Part shown: positions 13,703 through 18,313 of the stretch, in pieces
Layout of the letters: every line of letters starts with the position of its first letter
Position numbering within the stretch: the stretch's first letter is position 1
NCBI GenBank assembly: GCA_035656415.1
Contig: DASRSM010000263.1
Span: 1-18,313 of the forward strand
From: JAFAHZ01 sp035656415
GTDB taxonomy: Bacteria; Vulcanimicrobiota; Vulcanimicrobiia; Vulcanimicrobiales; Vulcanimicrobiaceae
Reading direction: 5' to 3'
DNA length: 18,313 nucleotides
Translations under genes and position numbers: made by a program
Notes under the pieces: model-generated
What the model was told of the DNA's origin: nothing
Seen by the model: only the letters and a program-made list of their open reading frames with translations
Databases searched by the model: none

Positions 13703-15076
13703 GTGGAGAAATCCGTAGCGTTCGTCAGCCTCGGCTGCGCCAAGAATCTCGTCGACACCGAGGTGATGATCGCCAAACTCGGTGCTGCCGGTTGGCGCTT
13801 GGAACCCGACGCAGAGAGCGCCGGTACCGTCGTCATCAACACGTGCGCGTTTATCGATCCGGCCAAAGCCGAATCCACCGAGACGATCCTCGAGCAGGCT
13901 TCGCGCAAGCGCGCCGGACAGCAGCTGGTGGTCGCGGGCTGTCTCGCGCAGCGCTACGGGGAGCAGCTGCAATCCTTGATTCCCGAGATCGACGCGGTCG
14001 TCGGAACCGGCGCATATGCGGGAATCGCCGAGCTCCTCGATGACGCGGCTGCGGGCCGGCGTCCGGTGCGATTGGGATTCGAAGCCGAACCCGAACACGA
14101 TTTCTTACCGCGTTTAATAACGACACCGCGCGCGACGGCCTACCTCAAGATTGCCGAAGGCTGCGATCACCCGTGCACGTTCTGCATTATTCCCAAGCTG
14201 CGCGGTGCGTTCCGCAGCCGCAGCGAGGAGTCGATTCTCAAAGAAGCGCGCGCCCTCGCCGAGGCAGGCACCAAAGAACTCGTGCTGATCGCACAAGACA
14301 CCTCGATGTGGGGACGAGACCGTGGATTCCGCCGGGGCGGCCTTGCGACGTTGCTCGAGCGTCTGCACGACGTCGACGGCATCGAGTGGATTCGGCTGCT
14401 GTACCTCTATCCTGCGACTGTCGACAGCGAGCTGATCGCAGCAATCGCCGATCTGCCGAAGGTGTGCAAGTACATGGACATGCCGCTGCAGCACGCGCAT
14501 CCCGACGTGCTGCGCGCGATGCTGCGGCCGTCCAACGGTGAGCGGTATCTCGAAATCATCGACGAGTTCCGCTCGCGCGTCGCGGGCATTACGATGCGGT
14601 CGACGTTTATCGTGGGTTTTCCCGGCGAGAACGACGACCACGTCGCGTATCTCGAAGATTGGATCGGACGCGCCGCACTCGATCGCGTCGGATTCTTCGA
14701 GTACAGCTCCGAGGAAGGAACGCCTGCCGGCGAGATGCGCGGCGCGTGCGGTGCGAAAGAACGGCGCAGGCGGTTGATCCGTTTGCGCGAAGCGCAGCGG
14801 GCCGCGTCGGAACGTGCTCGCGGCCGCCGCGCCGGGACGACCGTTAAAGTGCTCGTCGAGGAACGGCGCAGCATTCCCAAAGCGCACCCGATGCGCGCCG
14901 CGCTCGGGCCGGCGGCGTGGTTCGGGCGCTCCGAGGGTGAAGCGCCGGGCGTCGACGGCGGGGTATATTTCACCGGCGAAGCCAACGTCGGCGACTTCGT
15001 TTCGGTCACGCTTGACGGCTGCGGACCGTTCGATTTCTTTGGCCACGCGGCAGTTATGGAGCACGCTAGCGCTTGA
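13703..15076 (+). CDS. rimO: Ribosomal protein S12 methylthiotransferase RimO
   Basis: RimO is a radical-SAM methylthiotransferase that modifies a conserved aspartate of ribosomal protein S12. The 457-residue protein has the N-terminal UPF0004 domain with cysteines C12 (SLGCAKN), C48 (NTCAF) and C80 (AGCLAQ) for one 4Fe-4S cluster. The radical-SAM motif CDHPCTFC (C154, C158, C161) follows, then a C-terminal TRAM domain (from about 375). The block IIPKLRGAFRSR and the SLGCAKN opening favour RimO over MiaB. The start is GTG at 13703, the only start near the yajQ stop. It ends in a TTGA overlap with the LCP gene. A short Gly/Glu-rich insertion within the TRAM region (around residues 408-420) is a minor oddity. 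Confidence 0.95.
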   Translation: MEKSVAFVSLGCAKNLVDTEVMIAKLGAAGWRLEPDAESAGTVVINTCAFIDPAKAESTETILEQASRKRAGQQLVVAGCLAQRYGEQLQSLIPEIDAVVGTGAYAGIAELLDDAAAGRRPVRLGFEAEPEHDFLPRLITTPRATAYLKIAEGCDHPCTFCIIPKLRGAFRSRSEESILKEARALAEAGTKELVLIAQDTSMWGRDRGFRRGGLATLLERLHDVDGIEWIRLLYLYPATVDSELIAAIADLPKVCKYMDMPLQHAHPDVLRAMLRPSNGERYLEIIDEFRSRVAGITMRSTFIVGFPGENDDHVAYLEDWIGRAALDRVGFFEYSSEEGTPAGEMRGACGAKERRRRLIRLREAQRAASERARGRRAGTTVKVLVEERRSIPKAHPMRAALGPAAWFGRSEGEAPGVDGGVYFTGEANVGDFVSVTLDGCGPFDFFGHAAVMEHASA

Positions 15077-16443
15077 ACGCATCGATCGTAAAAAGGATCG
15101 TACTCGGACTCGGATTGGTCGTGCTGGGCATCGGTTCGACCATGGCCGGTTATGCGATCTTCATGCACCGCAACCCAATCGCGGCCATCACGCAAATCTT
15201 CGTGCCCACGCCATTGCAGGTCTTCGGCAAACCCAACATCCTCGTGCTCGTCGAAGGGCTCGACTACGACTACACGTCGACCGATCAAGAGTTTTCCACG
15301 AACTCGCGCAGCGACGCCATTTGGGCGGTCAATCTCGATTTTACCAACGAGCGAATCTTCCAGCTGTCGATTCTGCGCGACACGGTCGCGACGATGCCCA
15401 ACGGCAGCCAGGCGAAGATCAACGAAGCGCAATCCGAAGGCGGCGTCAACGAAGCGCGCAGCGTGATCGCGCAGTTTCTTGGAATTCCCGGCTTCGACCG
15501 GTACGTGATCTTGCGCATCGACGCTACACGCGAGTTCGTCGATGCGATCGGCGGCGTGAACGTGGACGTGAAGTCCTCCGATTGTTTCAAATACAAGACG
15601 GGATGCACGGGCGAGACCCTCAATTACGACGATAGCTGGGGGCACCTGCACATTCATTTAAAGGAAGGCATGCAGCATCTCGACGGTCCCAATGCCGTCG
15701 CCTATATGCGTTTCCGCCACGACTGGTGCAGCGATCCCTGCCGCGTCATGCGTCAACAGCAAGTGCTGCACGCTATGATCGACAAGCTCAAGGGCGATCG
15801 CGTGAACACGATGATACACCTCCCCGATCTGCTGCGCGTTTTCAAGAAGTACGTCCAGACCGATTTTACCGATGCGGAGCTGCTTTCGCTGGCAAACTAT
15901 TATCAGGGCATGTCGCAAAACGCCATCGTCTCCAACCAAGTGCCGTACACGGGCGATATCGATCTCCCGGGCTACGGAGATTCCTTGGTGCCCGACGCGC
16001 AAGCGCGCGACAAGCTCGTCGAGAGCATGCTGCTCGCGCCGCCGGTACCGGAGCCGTCGCCCGACGCGATGGCGCTGGCCGCGATCGCCCCCGGAACGCT
16101 GCGCGTCGACGTCGAGAACGGCAGCGGCATCGATGGGGCCGCCAAACGCATTGCCGACCGTTTGAAGCACGCCGGATTCGTCATCGGTTCGGTCGGCGAC
16201 GCGTCGCGAACCGGGTACGCGACGACCGAAATCCACGAGCATTCGACGGTCGCGTTTGCCGGCGCGAAGATTCGCGCCGCCCTTCCCGCCGGAAAGACGG
16301 AAGTGATCCCAGACCCGTCGCCGGCTGGTTCGCCGGCTCCCGACGCCTCTGCAACGACGAGCGACGTTACCGTTATCGTTGGCGAGGATTTAGCCAAACT
16401 TCCAAGGCTGGCGACGCAAGGTTTGCAGCCGCAGATCCGTTAA
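15073..16443 (+). CDS. LytR-CpsA-Psr family protein with LytR_C domain
   Basis: LCP proteins transfer lipid-linked glycopolymers to peptidoglycan on the outer membrane face. This 456-residue protein has an N-terminal membrane anchor (about 8-30). The LCP domain (about 54-240) has R79/D81 in NSRSDAIW, R102 in ILRDT, FDRYVILRIDATREFVDAIG and RFRH...RVMRQQQ. A LytR_C domain (about 341-441; VDVENGSG, DVTVIVGEDL) completes it. The usual acidic/Gly stretch before the conserved Arg is replaced by WCSDPC, and another pair, C171 and C178, lies in an inserted loop, so two disulfides are possible. The start is TTG at 15073 with GGAG 11 bases upstream, and it overlaps the rimO stop by four bases. The gene is followed directly by a polysaccharide deacetylase gene. 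Confidence 0.93.
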   Translation: MNASIVKRIVLGLGLVVLGIGSTMAGYAIFMHRNPIAAITQIFVPTPLQVFGKPNILVLVEGLDYDYTSTDQEFSTNSRSDAIWAVNLDFTNERIFQLSILRDTVATMPNGSQAKINEAQSEGGVNEARSVIAQFLGIPGFDRYVILRIDATREFVDAIGGVNVDVKSSDCFKYKTGCTGETLNYDDSWGHLHIHLKEGMQHLDGPNAVAYMRFRHDWCSDPCRVMRQQQVLHAMIDKLKGDRVNTMIHLPDLLRVFKKYVQTDFTDAELLSLANYYQGMSQNAIVSNQVPYTGDIDLPGYGDSLVPDAQARDKLVESMLLAPPVPEPSPDAMALAAIAPGTLRVDVENGSGIDGAAKRIADRLKHAGFVIGSVGDASRTGYATTEIHEHSTVAFAGAKIRAALPAGKTEVIPDPSPAGSPAPDASATTSDVTVIVGEDLAKLPRLATQGLQPQIR

Positions 16444-16444
16444 T

Positions 16445-17263
16445 TTGGCCAGCAGAGTGAAGATCGTTGCAGCAATCGTTCTTGTCGCCGCACTCGCCGC
16501 CGGCGGATGGCGTGAGATCGTGCACAGGAGCAACATTAGGCCGGCCTTGGTAACGCCCGGTGCGAACGTGCACCTGGAGCTTTCGGACGATCCGGTTTCG
16601 CGCGTGTATCGCGCGACACACGAATCGCTTGGTGGCGATCGTTCGGGACGGCCTCGGCTCATCGCCCTCACGTTTGACGACGGGCCGTATCCGGTATTCA
16701 CGCCGATGCTGCTCGACGTGTTGCGCGATCTCCGCGTTCCCGCAACGTTCTTCTTGATCGGCCAGGACGCGCAACAGTGGCCGGAGATCACCCGGCGCAT
16801 CGAGTCGGACGGGAACGAAGTCGCCGATCACACGCTGACCCACCCTAACCTCGACCAGGAATCGAACGACCAAGTTCGGCGCGAGATTTTGATGGGCGGC
16901 GAAGTGCTCTGGTCGCTAACGCACGATCCGTCGACGCGCACGCTGATGCGCCCGCCGCACGGAAGGTATACGGAGCGAACGCTGCGAGTCGCGCAGTCGC
17001 TCGGATACTCGGTCGTACTGTGGACCGACGACGGCGGCGATTGGCGAACGCTGACGGTCGACCAGCTCGAGCGGCACATCCTAGAACACGCGACCGCTCC
17101 GGAAATCGTGCTGCTTCACAGCGGCAAGCTCGCCACGATCGAGGCGCTGCCGACCATCGTCGACCGGTTCCAAAAAGCGGGCTACCAGTTCGTCACGGTG
17201 GGAACGCTGCTCTCGCACGTGAAAGCGGCCGATCTGAACCACCCGCTGCGGCGAGCGGTCTAG
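16445..17263 (+). CDS. Polysaccharide deacetylase, NodB homology domain
   Basis: This is a membrane-anchored or secreted carbohydrate esterase family 4 enzyme that removes N-acetyl groups from peptidoglycan or another glycan. The 272-residue protein has an N-terminal hydrophobic segment (about 5-21) and all five NodB motifs. TFDDGP holds D78 and D79, and HTLTHP provides the metal ligands H129 and H133. RPPHGRY (from R169), DDGGDW and LLHSG with catalytic H225 complete the set, so it should be active. The start is uncertain between TTG at 16445, one base after the LCP stop, and GTG at 16457; neither has a clear ribosome-binding site. Its position after the LCP gene suggests work on the same wall glycan. 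Its stop overlaps the start of the next small gene by one base. Confidence 0.93.
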   Translation: MASRVKIVAAIVLVAALAAGGWREIVHRSNIRPALVTPGANVHLELSDDPVSRVYRATHESLGGDRSGRPRLIALTFDDGPYPVFTPMLLDVLRDLRVPATFFLIGQDAQQWPEITRRIESDGNEVADHTLTHPNLDQESNDQVRREILMGGEVLWSLTHDPSTRTLMRPPHGRYTERTLRVAQSLGYSVVLWTDDGGDWRTLTVDQLERHILEHATAPEIVLLHSGKLATIEALPTIVDRFQKAGYQFVTVGTLLSHVKAADLNHPLRRAV

Positions 17264-17445
17264 TGCCCCGTCAGATCATCGATACCGAGTCGAGCCGGCC
17301 GGCCTACATACGACGGCGCGTCACGACGTTTGTCGCGATCGCGGTCGTCGTGCTGGCGCTCGCCGCCGCGGGTTGGTTCTGGATGAGAAATCATTCCGCC
17401 GCGCCCGTGGAGACCCGGGCTATCCCAGGAAACTCGGCGCACTAA
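17263..17445 (+). CDS. Small single-pass membrane protein, 60 residues
   Basis: The GTG start shares its G with the TAG stop of the deacetylase gene, an arrangement typical of translational re-initiation. The 60-residue product has a basic, Arg-rich N-terminus (RRRV at 17-20), one hydrophobic helix (about 21-40, ending in GWFWM) and a short polar tail. By the positive-inside rule the tail would face outwards. I recognise no family. The tight coupling to the deacetylase and LCP genes suggests a partner or regulator of the wall enzymes, but this is inference. Confidence 0.6.
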   Translation: MPRQIIDTESSRPAYIRRRVTTFVAIAVVVLALAAAGWFWMRNHSAAPVETRAIPGNSAH

Positions 17446-17466
17446 GGGAACCCTCCCGCGGTTCCC
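17446..17466 (+). terminator. Inverted repeat after the small membrane-protein gene
   Basis: GGGAACC (17446-17452) and GGTTCCC (17460-17466) form a perfect 7-base stem with a 7-base loop directly after the stop codon. No T-run follows, so it may be a weak terminator, an mRNA-processing hairpin or an attenuator between this operon and the lipoprotein gene. Confidence 0.4.
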
Positions 17467-17484
17467 CGCCCAGGAGAGTGAATT

Positions 17485-18313
17485 TTGCTGTCTCGGCTTA
17501 CCGTTGCCTTTTTTGCCCTAAGCACCGCGATCGGGATCGCGGCATGCAGTTCCTATGGTTCGGCGACCGTCGCCGGTAACGGCATCGGGCCGAACTTTCC
17601 GTCACAGACGCTCTACGTAGCGGCGAGCAACCGGAACAGCATCGACATCTATAACAAAGGACAGAAGAGCGGGAGCGGGGCCTCCTACCAGATCGGCGGA
17701 TCGAGCACAACCCTCAACGGTCCCCAGTACCTCGCTTTTGACAGCGCTAAGAACCTTTGGGTTACTAACTACAACACCTCGACCGGCCGGGCAGCCCTTG
17801 TGGAACTTGCGGCGCTGGCTACCGGGAACGTAATTCCGCTGGTGTCGGCGACCCTCGCACCCGGGGTGCGGTTGCGCGGTATCGCAATCACGCCGACGAC
17901 GAAACCGAGTTCGAGTCCCGCGGCAATGCGGCCGTTCGCGACGAGCAGCGCGAGCGCGAGTCCGAGCCCGACGCCCAGCCCCAACGTTCACGCCGCGATC
18001 ATGGTGATCTCCGCCGTCATACCGACCCAGTACTATCCGAATCAGCTCGAGCTCTTCCTCGAAGGCACGTTGACGCCGTATCAAGCGATCGCGGGTCCTA
18101 ACCCGAACTTGAACGTTCCCGGCGGCGTCGCGCTCGATAAAGAAGACAACATTTACGTCACCCAACTTCAGGGAGCGCGCGTCGACAAGTTCGTGCTTCC
18201 GACGCCGTCGCCGACGCCGAAACCGACCCCGACTCCGAAACCGACGCCCACGCCGAAGCCGACGCCGACACCGTCCACGAGCCCGAGCGCGTCGCCGACG
18301 CCGACCGCATCGC
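17485..18313 (+). CDS. Lipoprotein with NHL-like repeats and Pro/Thr-rich tail, 3' truncated
   Basis: The frame runs off the right edge (276 codons seen). It starts at TTG 17485 with AGGAG eight bases upstream (17472-17476). The N-terminus is a lipoprotein signal: a hydrophobic core and the lipobox IAAC with C21. The following part shows beta-propeller-like blades of NHL type: LYVAASNRNSIDIY, GPQYLAFDSAKNLWVTN and GVALDKEDNIYVT. They are interrupted by a low-complexity SASASPSPTPSP segment around residue 155. The last visible part is a run of Pro-Thr-Pro-Lys units. Such propellers usually bind partners or ligands at the cell surface; no catalytic residues can be named. The propeller may continue beyond the window, so the Pro-rich region could be an internal linker and not the end. 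Confidence 0.75.
   Translation, partial: MLSRLTVAFFALSTAIGIAACSSYGSATVAGNGIGPNFPSQTLYVAASNRNSIDIYNKGQKSGSGASYQIGGSSTTLNGPQYLAFDSAKNLWVTNYNTSTGRAALVELAALATGNVIPLVSATLAPGVRLRGIAITPTTKPSSSPAAMRPFATSSASASPSPTPSPNVHAAIMVISAVIPTQYYPNQLELFLEGTLTPYQAIAGPNPNLNVPGGVALDKEDNIYVTQLQGARVDKFVLPTPSPTPKPTPTPKPTPTPKPTPTPSTSPSASPTPTAS
18199..18313 (+). repeat. Low-complexity Pro-Thr-Pro-Lys coding repeat
   Basis: CCG-rich codons encode alternating proline, with Thr, Ser or Lys in between. An 18-base unit for KPTPTP is repeated about three times, then the pattern becomes Ser/Ala/Thr-Pro up to the window end. The synonymous codons vary between units, which argues for selection on the protein and against recent slippage. 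Confidence 0.75.

Noticed and set aside
14407..15657. Minus-strand open frame of 416 codons across rimO and the LCP gene
   Set aside because: Both genes underneath have full domain support on the plus strand; the antisense product shows no family features.
18199..18313. CRISPR or tandem satellite array at the right edge
   Set aside because: The repeats have no unique spacers, keep a protein frame and vary at synonymous positions, so they are coding low-complexity sequence.

Overview
The window is a GC-rich, densely packed bacterial chromosomal segment with housekeeping and envelope genes in short operons. There are no mobile elements, RNA genes or CRISPR arrays that I can see. The gene mix is a futalosine-type menaquinone pathway, three double-PilZ proteins, an LCP protein with a LytR_C tail, secreted proteins rich in Ser/Pro/Thr-Pro, and many GTG/TTG starts. 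It fits a deeply branching, non-model phylum. Candidatus Eremiobacterota (WPS-2) or a relative is my best guess, but this is inference and not certain.

Layout. (1) 1-1448, plus strand: the 3' part of a DMT/EamA transporter and a secreted protein of unknown function. (2) 1508-3525, minus strand: an isocitrate dehydrogenase-like enzyme followed by a double-PilZ protein. (3) 3564-9610, plus strand: a tight operon of ftsK, a PAP2 phosphatase, mqnE, mqnA and mqnC. These genes link chromosome segregation, probable lipid-carrier phosphate metabolism and menaquinone synthesis. (4) 9607-12307, minus strand: mnmA followed by two more double-PilZ genes; the last one interlocks its stop codon with that of mqnC. 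(5) 12358-18313, plus strand: a rodZ-like gene, yajQ, rimO, an LCP gene, a polysaccharide deacetylase, a 60-residue single-pass membrane protein and a lipoprotein cut by the window edge. From yajQ to the 60-residue gene the genes overlap or nearly touch, which suggests one transcript and coupled translation.

Two themes run across the window. Cell-envelope assembly is represented by ftsK, PAP2, rodZ, LCP, the deacetylase and the lipoprotein. Potential cyclic-di-GMP reception is represented by three PilZ-PilZ proteins and YajQ, with no GGDEF, EAL or HD-GYP enzyme in the window. The PilZ-PilZ proteins look like a lineage-specific family with a conserved C-terminal tail. In two of the three the N-terminal PilZ domain has lost its nucleotide-binding signature. 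The start of one of these genes (10444-10474) carries a perfect 9-bp inverted repeat that overlaps both a consensus TATAAT and the start codon, which is the most distinctive regulatory signal here. A GC-rich repeat-like sequence encodes an extra tail on MqnE, and a related sequence in opposite orientation lies between rodZ and yajQ.
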